A stretch of DNA of 64,000 nt, taken from positions 10,693,751 to 10,757,750 of the forward strand of contig JAMKCF010000006.1 of assembly GCA_023634235.1 (NCBI GenBank), written 5' to 3'. The notes under the pieces were generated by a model. The model was not told where the DNA came from. It ran no database searches and worked only from the letters and a program-made list of their open reading frames with translations. Each line of letters starts with the position of its first letter. Within the stretch, counting starts at the first letter, position 1. The position numbers were made by a program, and so were the translations under genes. This DNA comes from Pisaster brevispinus. Lineage: Eukaryota; Echinodermata; Asteroidea; Forcipulatida; Asteriidae. Shown here piece by piece: positions 62,101 through 64,000 of this stretch.

Positions 62101-62168
62101 CAGGCGGTGAGGAGGGCCAATGCCAAGTCAATGCTAACAGTGTCTCCATTCTTGTTGACCACTTCTAG
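14744..62168 (+). CDS. TJP1-like: ZO-type tight junction scaffold (TJP1/ZO-1 homologue), whole spliced gene
   Basis: This is a membrane-associated guanylate kinase (MAGUK) scaffold. Family members sit under the plasma membrane at cell junctions and couple claudin-, JAM- and occludin-type proteins to actin. Joining 23 exons with matching phases gives 5016 nt, a 1671-residue protein, close to vertebrate ZO-1 (about 1750). Domain order is PDZ1 (about 112-200), PDZ2 (274-350), PDZ3 (461-545), SH3 (546-625), basic linker and GuK (672-860), an acidic then proline-rich disordered region (860-1520), and ZU5 (1533-1671) ending SILVDHF, as in ZO-1. PDZ-SH3-GuK plus a C-terminal ZU5 is diagnostic of ZO proteins and separates it from DLG and MPP MAGUKs. 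Exon borders show GT/AG signals, mostly strong. Two start exons and one cassette exon suggest several isoforms. The gene symbol is by family only; invertebrates usually carry one ZO gene, so it is not specifically orthologous to TJP1 over TJP2 or TJP3. Confidence 0.93.
15235..15390 (-). repeat. Dispersed repeat, CTGGACCA family, reverse copy
   Basis: Reverse complement of the 18030 copy, ending GTGGTCCAGTGTAAATTT then GAGCCCTGC. A related fragment lies at about 15055-15110. Confidence 0.6.
17392..17775 (+). repeat. GGTAGGGT MITE family copy
   Basis: It shares with 44842-45225 the ordered blocks GAAGCACTGCAGCTGTTGAT, AAAGGATTCCCTTC, GGTTGGTGTCCATTC, GGCCAGAGATGCAGTTGGTA and TTTTCTCAGCAAG. The left terminus is missing. 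Confidence 0.7.
18030..18420 (+). repeat. Dispersed repeat, CTGGACCA family copy
   Basis: It begins CTTGAAATTTACACTGGACC and ends with the TTTTCCCCCAAAAATG block. It lies about 480 bp upstream of the alternative start exon. Confidence 0.6.
18900..18988 (+). CDS. Alternative first coding exon with GC splice donor (isoform B start)
   Basis: A short open frame starts [20 protein letters not shown] and ends GAG AG. It is followed by GCAAGT, which fits the GC-AG intron consensus AG|GCAAGT exactly. The exon ends in the same phase as exon 1, so splicing to 22038 gives the same arginine and keeps the ZO frame. Its acidic character and the Q/N-L-D/S-L-S-M motif resemble the VNLSMD stretch of exon 1, which suggests an alternative N-terminus from an internal promoter. 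With no transcript data, an unused open frame remains possible. Confidence 0.6.
18989..22037 (+). other. Intron 1, part downstream of the alternative exon
   Basis: It begins with the GCAAGT donor of the alternative exon. Non-coding, with TACATGTACATG palindromes (20580, 20905), a C run at 19922-19931 and a full reverse MITE copy at 21557-21992 next to the exon 2 acceptor. Confidence 0.55.
21557..21992 (-). mobile_element. GGTAGGGT MITE family, complete reverse copy
   Basis: The ends AAAGGGTAGGTTCATAG and ATCACCCTACCTTT are inverted repeats. The interior is the reverse complement of the 44842 and 17392 copies (for example CTCTGGCCACAGCATTCGTG, GCACTGAA-type blocks reversed). It ends 45 bp before exon 2, so it may overlap the branch-point region of that acceptor. 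Confidence 0.7.
22038..22161 (+). CDS. ZO exon 2: Ser/Tyr/Gln-rich N-terminal linker
   Basis: The acceptor TTTTCATAG and donor CCT|GTAAGT bound a 124-nt exon. It reads [19 protein letters not shown] and onward to SSGYSSYP, disordered and rich in Ser, Tyr and Gln. It enters after two codon bases and leaves in phase 0. It is the common acceptor for both start exons. A MITE-like insertion ends only about 45 bp upstream of it. Confidence 0.85.
22288..22450 (+). repeat. CAATTTCATAGAGCTGC family copy
   Basis: It starts GGCCCAACTTCATAGAGCTGC (one end) with TTTTGCTGAACAATTTTGTGCTAAGC inside. Related copies lie at 28965-29130 and, reversed, at the window end. Confidence 0.5.
23012..23067 (+). repeat. 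28-bp exact tandem duplication
   Basis: The unit GCATCACTAATATCAGGTTG plus GGAGGGCT occurs twice head to tail with no mismatch, suggesting a recent duplication. Confidence 0.9.
23586..23745 (+). repeat. Duplicated 55-bp segment
   Basis: The block GCAATAATTATTTTA..AACATA..AGTACCAGTACATTTTGAAAAA occurs at about 23590-23637 and 23689-23736, separated by about 50 bp of unrelated sequence. Confidence 0.7.
24719..24906. mobile_element. Foldback MITE-like element
   Basis: The left arm (TTTGCGGTAACACCGTGTGT and on to TTTGCTGTGTAGATTTG) is matched in reverse by the right arm (CAAATCTACACAGCAAAG to GGTGTAACCGCAAAC), about 50 bp each with small gaps. No coding sequence inside. Confidence 0.75.
25107..25136 (+). 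other. Possible alternative (poison) exon with in-frame stop
   Basis: A pyrimidine-rich tract ending CAACACAG lies just before this short frame. Spliced in phase 0 after exon 2 it would add about nine residues (QRVGYPPQS) and then a TAG stop. These residues match the Tyr/Pro/Gln style of exon 2, and the 300 bp after it are more GC-rich than the surrounding intron. No convincing donor was found. It could be a truncating exon, a decayed exon or chance. Confidence 0.2.
25995..26160 (+). repeat. Simple-repeat tract (ATTT)n then (ATTG)n
   Basis: T-rich ATTT-type repeats pass into a clean ATTG array (about 26122-26157). A microsatellite within intron 2. Confidence 0.85.
28965..29130. repeat. CAATTTCATAGAGCTGC family copy, diverged
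   Basis: It contains CATTTTTGCTTAGCAGCGAA, TTGTTAAGCAAC and ends TAGAAATTGGCCCCAT, the reverse of the family terminus GGCCCAATTTC. Confidence 0.45.
29471..29524 (+). CDS. ZO exon 3: start of PDZ1
   Basis: A 54-nt exon, phase 0 to phase 0, between CTTTTAACAG and AGA|GTAAGT. It encodes [18 protein letters not shown]. The W-E-x-x-x-G-x-V-x-L pattern is the first beta strand of the ZO PDZ1 domain. Confidence 0.9.
30156..30277 (+). CDS. ZO exon 4: PDZ1 core with ligand-binding loop
   Basis: Acceptor TTGACAG, donor AA|GTAAGT. The exon carries the carboxylate-binding loop and following strand ([14 protein letters not shown]), then [15 protein letters not shown]. The G-F-G-L loop is the PDZ signature. 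In vertebrate ZO-1 this domain binds claudin C-termini, and the same role here is inferred. Confidence 0.93.
30313..30419. mobile_element. Short foldback element
   Basis: The left arm TGTGTTCGAATTGGCGGTTA and GCTATGGCT pairs with the right arm AGCCATAGCCGTTACTGCCA and ACTTGGACACG. Arms of about 35 bp surround a loop with GCATGATGATGCG. Confidence 0.75.
30644..30725 (+). repeat. tRNA-derived SINE head fragment
   Basis: TCAGTTGATAGAGCATTGGC resembles a pol III A box and GGTTGAAATCTC a B box. They are spaced as in a tRNA and followed by a T-rich tail. The cloverleaf is too degenerate for a tRNA gene. Confidence 0.5.
31066..31243. mobile_element. AGAGCTGCCAAC MITE, copy 1
   Basis: Inverted ends GCAGAGCTGCCAACTCT and ATGTTGGCAGCTCT. 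The interior (ATTCTGACAGAAAGT, GATGAGCAAATGTGAAA) is shared with 53171-53366. Confidence 0.75.
32289..32391 (+). CDS. ZO exon 5: end of PDZ1
   Basis: The exon completes the lysine codon and reads [19 protein letters not shown], then [15 protein letters not shown], ending phase 0 at GTAAGT. This is the D-R-L-x-x-V-N-G turn, helix 2 and last strand of PDZ1. It matches ZO-1 closely at the NGxSMxNVEHA motif. Confidence 0.93.
32392..33156 (+). other. Intron 5
   Basis: It contains a foldback at 32445-32608 (GTTCCCTCAGGTGTTTCGGT against TTGGTTTCGCCAGAGGGAAC) with a nested AGGTGTTT/AAACACCT hairpin. The rest has no visible feature. Confidence 0.55.
33157..33510 (+). CDS. ZO exon 6: PDZ1-PDZ2 linker and first part of PDZ2
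   Basis: A 118-codon exon, phase 0 at both ends. The first 74 residues are a Ser/Thr/Gln/Pro-rich linker. PDZ2 then begins [20 protein letters not shown] and continues to [10 protein letters not shown]. The G-F-G-M-Q-L binding loop is intact. In vertebrates PDZ2 forms swapped dimers and binds connexins. The donor AAG|GTAAGC is followed by an A-rich stretch. Confidence 0.92.
33511..34556 (+). other. Intron 6
   Basis: It opens with an A-rich (AAC/AAAAAC)n simple repeat (about 33527-33595). No other structure recognised. Open frames running from exon 6 into it are read-through. Confidence 0.7.
34557..34893 (+). CDS. ZO exon 7: end of PDZ2 and linker
   Basis: It starts [20 protein letters not shown] and [11 protein letters not shown], the second helix and final strand of PDZ2. 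An Arg/Gln/Pro-rich linker follows, ending [11 protein letters not shown]. The R-P-P-L-P segment could bind an SH3 domain (inference). It ends after one codon base at C|GTACGC. Confidence 0.9.
34894..35700 (+). other. Intron 7
   Basis: No repeat or coding signal recognised. The donor GTACGC is weaker than its neighbours. Confidence 0.6.
35701..35758 (+). CDS. ZO exon 8: small proline-rich linker exon
   Basis: A 58-nt exon between CTAAATACAG and GG|GTAAGT reading [20 protein letters not shown]. The polyproline stretch continues the linker of the previous exon. It enters in phase 1 and leaves in phase 2, so skipping it would shift the frame before PDZ3. Confidence 0.87.
36144..36508 (+). repeat. 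34-bp minisatellite, about 11 units
   Basis: The unit is CCCTCAATATCCAGGTATTT then GGTAGCAAATAGGT, with variants such as GCATATAGTT and ACCAAACCTTTT alternating. Most units are exactly 34 bp. The reverse strand is open in more than one frame because the unit lacks stops, which is not evidence of coding. Confidence 0.9.
37253..37437. mobile_element. CCTTCTGTCTGACCA MITE, copy 1
   Basis: It shares CTGTCTGACCATTCAATATC, CACTGTGGTTTTGAATGA, CAACCTGTGTAGTTGAATAG and TTGGTCAA with copies at 48790-49077. The inverted ends are worn. Confidence 0.6.
38604..38840 (+). other. GC-richer open-frame patch, possible undiscovered exon
   Basis: An acceptor-like GCATGTAG precedes a proline-rich frame ([20 protein letters not shown] and onward) that stays open to TGA at 38832. 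It would fit in phase 1 directly after exon 7 if exon 8 is skipped. A second frame is also open, and no convincing donor is visible. It may be an alternative terminal exon, a repeat or chance. Confidence 0.2.
40573..40793. mobile_element. Foldback MITE-like element
   Basis: The left end AACCAATTTATCTTCAAGCA and AACTT is inverted at the right as AAGTTTGCTTGAAGATAACA then GATTGG. The interior has GC-rich GAGCGC motifs. Confidence 0.7.
43215..43490. repeat. CTGGACCA family pieces in both orientations
   Basis: A forward fragment (CAGGGCTCACAATTTTGGGG to TTTCACTGGACCAG) is followed by a reverse one (GGCCTGATGCTAAAATCACC to GGTCCAGTGTAAATTTTAAG). Confidence 0.5.
44611..44800 (+). CDS. ZO exon 9: PDZ3, first two thirds
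   Basis: It follows an 8.85 kb intron. The sequence [20 protein letters not shown] and [13 protein letters not shown] then [13 protein letters not shown] is a PDZ fold with the S-V-G-L binding loop and the G-N-D insert typical of ZO PDZ3, which packs on SH3-GuK and binds JAM-type tails in vertebrates. The donor is GAG|GTGAGT. Confidence 0.93.
44842..45225 (+). mobile_element. GGTAGGGT MITE family copy
   Basis: It begins TAAAGGTAGGGTCATTGATT only 41 bp after exon 9 and runs through the shared core. It fills much of the 710-bp intron 9. The right terminus is not clear. Confidence 0.7.
45511..45610 (+). CDS. ZO exon 10: end of PDZ3
   Basis: It reads [20 protein letters not shown] and [12 protein letters not shown], helix 2 and the last strand of PDZ3. 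It starts in phase 0 and ends after one codon base at G|GTAAGT. The acceptor is TTTTTAATTTAG. Confidence 0.92.
45790..46055 (+). repeat. SINE-like repeat
   Basis: TTGGTTCGATTCCTGATCAT looks like a pol III B box, followed by TTCTTGAGCAAGGCACTTGG and a TGTAAAGCGCCTTGATC end. This combination is typical of SINEs in marine invertebrates (from general knowledge). The A-box part is poor. Confidence 0.55.
46055..46185. repeat. Inverted-repeat segment
   Basis: AATCCCGGCCA at 46055-46065 is exactly inverted at 46175-46185, framing a GC-rich 109-bp interior. It is probably a small MITE attached to the preceding SINE. Confidence 0.55.
46796..47015 (+). CDS. ZO exon 11: SH3 domain
   Basis: It encodes [43 protein letters not shown] and VERGIIPND. 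This is the MAGUK-type SH3 (R-x-x-F-x-Y start, F-x-x-G-x-x-F-R-V-V-D, G-x-I-P end). In ZO proteins it folds against GuK rather than acting as a classical polyproline binder. It ends in phase 2 at AG|GTAAAA. Confidence 0.94.
47045..47235 (+). repeat. SINE-like repeat just after the SH3 exon
   Basis: CGGTTCGGATCCCATTGGG (B-box-like), GGGTTTTCAGTCCCTGCCTG, GTGGGTTTTCCCTGG and GGTTTCCTCCCACAACC are the conserved body of SINEs common in marine invertebrates (general knowledge). It starts 30 bp after the exon 11 donor. Confidence 0.55.
47798..48035 (-). mobile_element. Palindromic element with tRNA-like core
   Basis: Two near-perfect inverted arms of about 80 bp (left 47798-47880, right 47954-48035, ATTAATTTTGGTTTTACCC outward) surround a 73-bp tRNA-like core on the minus strand. 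The core has an A box TGGTCTAGTTGG with a 4-bp D stem, and a perfect T arm GTGGG-TTCGAAT-CCCAC. The acceptor and anticodon stems are broken, so it is not a working tRNA gene. Confidence 0.75.
48049..48214. mobile_element. Foldback element rich in TCTGTCC
   Basis: The left arm CATAGGGAAATCTGTCCCTC and GGAGATTCTGTCC is inverted at the right (GGGGGGACAAAATCTCCGGG, GGGACAGAATTTCC), about 40 bp with mismatches. Confidence 0.7.
48211..48455. mobile_element. Foldback element with arms of about 95 bp
   Basis: GGCATCAATAGACACAATCG is inverted as CGATTGTGTCTATTGGTGCC. Further inside, ACTCATAGTGGGTATACAAT pairs with TGATACCCACTATGGGTCA, and GTAAACAAACCAAGC with GCTTGGTTTGTTTAC. It abuts the previous element. 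Confidence 0.8.
48625..48782 (+). CDS. ZO exon 12: basic HOOK/linker between SH3 and GuK
   Basis: It starts [16 protein letters not shown] and then becomes strongly basic ([20 protein letters not shown]) before DQWDEIIF. Its place and charge match the unique-5/HOOK region of ZO proteins, a regulatory linker. The acceptor TTTTTATAG follows the repeat-dense intron 11. Confidence 0.9.
48790..49077. mobile_element. CCTTCTGTTTGACCA MITE, 1.5 copies
   Basis: A truncated copy (48790-48895) is followed by a complete one (48902-49077) with inverted ends CCCTCCTTCTGTTTGACCA and TGGTTGGTCAAAGGAGGGG. It is related to 37253-37437. Confidence 0.75.
49520..49570 (+). CDS. ZO exon 13: last SH3-module strand, start of GuK
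   Basis: A 51-nt exon reading [17 protein letters not shown]. The [12 protein letters not shown] motif is characteristic of ZO proteins, and its strand completes the SH3 fold across the linker. Phase 1 in, phase 1 out. Confidence 0.93.
49890..50245 (+). repeat. Dispersed repeat, CTGGACCA family, diverged copy
   Basis: AACACTGGACTGCAGGCCTG, CCAGTGATTCTAGC and the ending AAGTTACGAGCCCCTGCAGG match the family order. It occupies much of intron 13. Confidence 0.5.
50389..50484 (+). CDS. ZO exon 14: GuK nucleotide-loop region, degenerate
   Basis: It encodes [31 protein letters not shown]. Where active guanylate kinases have the G-x-x-G-x-G-K-S/T P-loop, this has F-G-A-V-A-D, so ATP binding and catalysis are not expected, as in all ZO proteins. 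Confidence 0.92.
50535..51050 (+). repeat. 41-bp minisatellite, about 12 units
   Basis: The unit is GTTTCATACAAACAGTTCAT then TTGAGTGAAAAGACTAACTTG, with variants (ATGCAAAC, TTCCTTTG, CTTAACAAG) that recur every few units, implying higher-order duplication. It lies in intron 14 between GuK exons. Confidence 0.92.
51211..51231 (+). repeat. (GTT)n microsatellite forming an acceptor tract
   Basis: About seven GTT units run directly into TTTTCCAG of exon 15, so repeat-length changes would alter the polypyrimidine tract. Confidence 0.85.
51240..51337 (+). CDS. ZO exon 15: GuK middle part
   Basis: It reads [33 protein letters not shown]. The I-K-L-x-x-I-K-x-I-x-D-K pattern matches the ZO GuK. The acceptor pyrimidine tract is made of a (GTT)n microsatellite ending GTTTTCCAG. 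Confidence 0.9.
51874..52090 (+). CDS. ZO exon 16: GuK core
   Basis: It encodes [40 protein letters not shown] and a Lys/Tyr-rich part ending FYSYVFT. [18 protein letters not shown] is one of the best conserved ZO blocks. The acceptor is AAG after TTTTTCCCC. Phase 0 in, phase 1 out. Confidence 0.93.
52168..52216. repeat. Perfect 20-bp hairpin with 9-nt loop
   Basis: AGCAGAGTCTTTCTCGAAGG at 52168-52187 is exactly inverted at 52197-52216. It sits about 80 bp after the exon 16 donor. It is probably the terminal hairpin of a small element rather than a terminator. Confidence 0.9.
52917..53014 (+). CDS. ZO exon 17: end of GuK
   Basis: It reads [33 protein letters not shown], the final helix and strand of the ZO GuK (W-Y-x-x-I-K-E-A-x-x-x-Q-Q-N-x-x-x-W-x-S-E). 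Phase 1 in, phase 0 out at AAG|GTAGGA. Confidence 0.92.
53171..53366. mobile_element. AGAGCTGCCAAC MITE, copy 2
   Basis: It starts CAGAGCTACCAACTCTCCCTG and ends AATGTTGGCAGCTCT. It fills most of the 454-bp intron 17. Confidence 0.7.
53349..53437 (+). repeat. 45-bp tandem duplication next to an acceptor
   Basis: TGCAAATGTTGGCAG(CT)CTTAATGTTGACTACTT and on occurs twice, the second copy lacking two bases. It includes the end of the MITE and reaches to within about 30 bp of exon 18. Confidence 0.85.
53469..53687 (+). CDS. ZO exon 18: acidic tail after GuK
   Basis: A 73-codon exon, phase 0 at both ends. It is rich in Asp, Glu and Ser ([20 protein letters not shown] then [18 protein letters not shown]). 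It corresponds to the acidic segment after GuK that regulates partner binding in ZO-1. Many Ser-Asp/Glu pairs look like casein kinase 2 sites (inference). Confidence 0.9.
54013..54366 (+). mobile_element. GGTAGGGT MITE family, complete copy
   Basis: The inverted ends GAAAGGTAGGGTCATA and TACAACCCTACCTG frame the shared core (AGAAGCACTGCAGCTGTTGA, AGGGTTGGTGTCAG). It lies in intron 18, ending 160 bp before exon 19. Confidence 0.75.
54526..55201 (+). CDS. ZO exon 19: disordered, basic and proline-rich region
   Basis: 225 codons with no folded domain. Segments are an acidic start ([12 protein letters not shown]), an Arg/Ser-rich part, a charged likely helix ([20 protein letters not shown]), then Pro/Ala/Val-rich sequence ending with a doubled T-T-F-G-V motif. 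The acceptor is AAG|G after TTTCTTCCTGTG. The long open frame, higher GC than the flanking introns and phase match support it. A reverse-strand open frame over part of it is a shadow. Confidence 0.9.
55378..56467 (+). CDS. ZO exon 20: large proline-rich exon
   Basis: The largest exon, 1090 nt. It opens with [19 protein letters not shown], echoing the TTFG motif of exon 19, then becomes Pro/Glu/Arg-rich. It holds three tandem copies of an 18-bp unit (about 55602-55661) encoding S-L-D-P-P. Two Y-A-Q-V motifs could be phosphotyrosine sites (inference). The end is basic and aromatic ([16 protein letters not shown]). It matches in position the proline-rich, actin-linking part of ZO-1, but sequence similarity is low. 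Confidence 0.9.
55602..55661 (+). repeat. 18-bp coding repeat, three units
   Basis: CGAAGTCTTGACCCCCCT and close variants are repeated in frame within exon 20, giving S-L-D-P-P three times. Confidence 0.9.
56949..57157 (+). CDS. ZO exon 21: start of ZU5 domain
   Basis: After [16 protein letters not shown] it encodes the ZU5 signature [31 protein letters not shown] and [20 protein letters not shown]. This is very close to ZO-1 (A-R-G-x-F-x-x-x-G-G-V-L-S-S; I-P-x-G-A-x-P-E-G). It ends in phase 1, where a cassette exon may be inserted. Confidence 0.94.
57158..58592 (+). other. Intron 21, first part
   Basis: It contains a worn element starting TTAAAGGGACACTTTGCCTT (57751) with an ATATATT repeat (57840-57862) and a CAAGGCAAAG remnant near 57976. 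This start motif is typical of a MITE family in echinoderms (general knowledge). The rest is AT-rich with no exon. Confidence 0.45.
58593..58655 (+). CDS. Predicted 63-nt cassette exon inside ZU5
   Basis: A clean acceptor (ATCTTTCCCAG) and a weak donor (G|GTACAA) bound exactly 63 nt, phase 1 at both ends with no stop. Inclusion adds 21 residues, [20 protein letters not shown] plus Leu, after PLDKDK and before GETLLSP, without breaking the frame. Both the insert and the next exon begin G-E-x-L, hinting at an old exon duplication. The weak donor fits regulated use. ZO-1 proteins known to me lack this insert. Chance remains possible for so short an exon. Confidence 0.5.
58951..59040 (+). repeat. 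45-bp exact tandem duplication
   Basis: CAGGGATCACAACCAAGTTT and on to GAAGCCGCAGC is present twice without mismatch. CAGGAGATC follows as a third start. Confidence 0.92.
59062..59130 (+). repeat. tRNA-like SINE head with T-rich tail
   Basis: GCTCAGTTGGTAGAGCGCCG is a near-ideal A box and D arm, then GGCTCAAGTCCCACTCC is B-box-like, then TTTTTTTTT. The anticodon part is shortened, so it is not a tRNA gene. Confidence 0.55.
60506..60652 (+). CDS. ZO exon 22: middle of ZU5 domain
   Basis: It encodes [29 protein letters not shown], then a less conserved [19 protein letters not shown]. The [17 protein letters not shown] block is nearly identical to ZO-1. Phase 1 in, phase 1 out at A|GTAAGT. Confidence 0.94.
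61626..62022 (-). mobile_element. GGTAGGGT MITE family, reverse diverged copy
   Basis: The ends TAAAGGCAGGGTCATAGATT and CCAAATTATGACCCTACC are inverted. The block GCATCCCTGGCTGCAGAATT with CACTAATGGACACCA matches the family core in reverse. It ends 45 bp before the last coding exon. A fragment of its left part recurs in the 3' UTR (62350-62425). Confidence 0.7.
62068..62168 (+). CDS. ZO last coding exon: end of ZU5 and stop
   Basis: It reads [33 protein letters not shown] and then TAG. The S-V-S-I-L-V-D-H-F terminus corresponds to the conserved ZO-1 end and fixes the stop codon. Confidence 0.95.
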
Positions 62169-62558
62169 ACCTGCGCACATACGCAGACACGATTTAGTTA
62201 CACGCAAGTCGTCTTTAATAGCTGTAAACATTCATTTATCGTCTACTGACAGTTGTTCCGTTGACACGTAGCATTTAATTTTCACAGTTTGCATTTCCAG
62301 TTACATAGTGAGAGATTTTTTAAATGTATTGCAGGAACTGGGCTCCTGATATAGCTTGGTTTTTGGCAACGTAATGCTGTATTAAATGCCAAATTGTCAT
62401 GAAAAATACAAGAAAAGTCACAGGTGAAATTTTACCTTTGGCTGTCATGGACTTCTGCTTAGAACTACTGCTCAACTATTACATTTAAGTTTGAACTAAG
62501 TTGTAATGAAGCAGAGAACATTCAACTGTAAATAGTTTCCATTTTAGTTTGGTTTTTA

Positions 62559-62581
62559 CCCCCCCCCCCCCCCCCCCCCCC
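62559..62581 (+). repeat. Poly-C run in the 3' UTR
   Basis: 23 consecutive C, the longest homopolymer noted in the window. Length is likely to be unstable in sequencing and in nature. Confidence 0.9.
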
Positions 62582-63223
62582 AAGGCATGCAAAGCTCTGG
62601 AGCTGTTTTTGGTGTAAACAAATTTTATTACAGATAGTTGCTTGACTTTTGCGTTTAAAAAGTATTTAAGAAGAAAAAAAGCCCCTCATGAAACTGGACA
62701 TTTTTATTTAATTTTGATTAGGTTTTAACAGAGTGTTAGTAAACATCAACTTGTAAAAAAAAAGAAGCTCTTCACGATAAAAAGCATAACAAATTGTTGT
62801 TTTTAACTGGTCATCTTACAGGTTTTGTAGCTTCGCAGTAAATTTACCTGTTCACATGTTTTTGTGAGGGGTAATTCCCGAATTGACCCCCAGTGGTCAA
62901 ATATCTTAACAAATTGTCAAACAGAAACTTGTTGTAATTTGAGCTTTAAAAAGGTTCTCCATGAGTCGTTGTATATCATTCCACAGTGACATTTTTCTGT
63001 ACATTCCAAAACTGACCACAGTTTTTTTTAAATACTTGAATGAAAAAAGAAAAAATAATTTCCAGCCGACTTGATTCAGATTCCACAAGAAGGACTTACT
63101 GATTATTCCAAGCAATGACCTCAACTACCTTAATATCTCATGTTATAACATGCATGGTTTGAAGTGTTCTGACAACTGAGCCTGCTTTTGATTGTTTGAC
63201 AAACTGGGTTCCATAAAAAAAAA

Positions 63224-63237
63224 AATAAATAAATAAA
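63224..63237 (+). other. Candidate poly(A) signals
   Basis: Three overlapping AATAAA hexamers, followed by T/G-rich sequence (TTTGTTTGTATGTTTCCGG) about 10-30 bp downstream, as expected for a cleavage region. An A-rich microsatellite could produce the same pattern. Confidence 0.35.
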
Positions 63238-63804
63238 AAATATTAATTTGTTTGTATGTTTCCGGTTGTTTTTCTTTTACTTTACAAACCATAAGTACTT
63301 TTCAATTCTCATTGTATGTCAATAGTGAGTACTGTTTATTTAATTTTTATGCCTAGCATTCTGAAGGAGTTATGATGAAGATCCGTAGAAAAATTAATAA
63401 TAATATAGTGGGGAAAATAATATATGAGTTTTTAGTATTTTACATTTGATGCATTGTACATAATTGTACTTTTAGAGTGTTTGGGGGAGATTTGATTTAG
63501 ACCCCAATAATAGTAGCATTTTAACCATTCACTAACTTAACCATTAAGGGAACTATGCTTTGTTTTTGTACAAAACCCACGTTGATGAACTTTTTCACAC
63601 ACAAACAAAATTGAAATTCTATTTTAAAATAAGGGGTTTTGTGTGTGTGTGGATGTTTTTATACTGAATGATTGTGAAAGCACTAGTGGATTATATTTTT
63701 AACGTACATCTATAGCTATATGTAGTGATTATGTTGACGATCATCGTTTGATCTTGTATGAGGCATATTACGTTTATTGTAGCTCATTCTGTGTATATCT
63801 TGTT

Positions 63805-64000
63805 GTAGGAACCAACTGGAGGTCAGTTTCATTGAGCTGCTTAAGCAGCAAGTACAGCTTCACAAAAATTACTACTGAGCAAAAAATTGCAGGAAACCAG
63901 TCAGAAGTGTTGAATGTGACCCAGCATTGTGGCTGGTATTCAATGAATCTGTTTTGTGCTTAGTTACTTGTTGTGCTTCAGCAGCTCCATGAAATTGGGC
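63805..64000 (-). repeat. CAATTTCATAGAGCTGC family copy at the window edge
   Basis: It reads in reverse, ending CAGCTCCATGAAATTGGGC at the edge, with TTGAGCTGCTTAAGCAGCA inside. The copy may continue beyond the window. Confidence 0.55.

Larger units (their letters stand above)
62169..63240 (+). other. 3' UTR of the ZO gene
   Basis: Non-coding sequence after the TAG. It contains a partial MITE copy (about 62350-62425), a run of 23 C (62559-62581) and three overlapping AATAAA hexamers at 63224-63237. The true cleavage site is unknown, and the hexamers lie inside an A-rich tract, so the 3' UTR could end earlier or run to the window end. Confidence 0.5.

Overview
The window is animal genomic DNA: AT-rich and intron-rich, with many small dispersed repeats. 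It is dominated by one large plus-strand gene for a ZO-type tight-junction scaffold (TJP1/ZO-1 family MAGUK). I built 23 constitutive coding exons from 14744 to 62168. Every junction was checked for splice signals and reading phase, and together they give an open reading frame of 1671 codons plus stop. The domain order is PDZ1, PDZ2, PDZ3, SH3, HOOK/linker, guanylate-kinase-like (GuK), a long proline-rich region and a C-terminal ZU5 domain ending in a conserved DHF tail. A single ZO gene with ZU5, the marine-invertebrate-type SINE fragments and foldback elements, and the abundance of the palindrome TACATGTA suggest an invertebrate deuterostome. An echinoderm, perhaps a sea star, is my best guess, but this is inference.

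Layout: 1-14633 has no exon I can support. It holds a three-copy segmental duplication (about 3990-5990), dispersed repeats and a decayed DNA transposon with a Myb/SANT-like remnant (11617-12489). The first coding exon (14744-14937) follows what looks like a splice acceptor, so the true promoter and first non-coding exon are probably further upstream. A second start exon at 18900-18988 ends in the same phase at a GC donor and would give a different N-terminus. Exons at 22038-35758 encode the N-terminal tail, PDZ1 and PDZ2. A roughly 8.9 kb intron (35759-44610) precedes PDZ3. Exons at 44611-53687 encode PDZ3-SH3-GuK and the acidic tail, and 54526-56467 encode the disordered proline-rich region. 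Exons at 56949-62168 encode ZU5, with a predicted 63-nt in-frame cassette exon at 58593-58655. The 3' UTR follows from 62169.

The introns are rich in short foldback/MITE-like families, several with copies in both orientations. Intron 11 carries three consecutive inverted-repeat elements, one with a tRNA-like core. Two minisatellites (34-bp unit at 36144-36508, 41-bp unit at 50535-51050) and several two-copy duplications also lie in introns. No CRISPR, operon, rRNA or confident tRNA gene was found, and I see no second protein-coding host gene.

Function follows from the family. PDZ domains bind tails of junction membrane proteins and other PDZ domains. The SH3-GuK module is a catalytically dead protein-binding unit. 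The proline-rich region links to actin and adaptors, and the ZU5 domain binds regulators. The most interesting candidates for new biology are the alternative GC-donor first exon, the ZU5 cassette exon, and the palindromic tRNA-cored element in intron 11.
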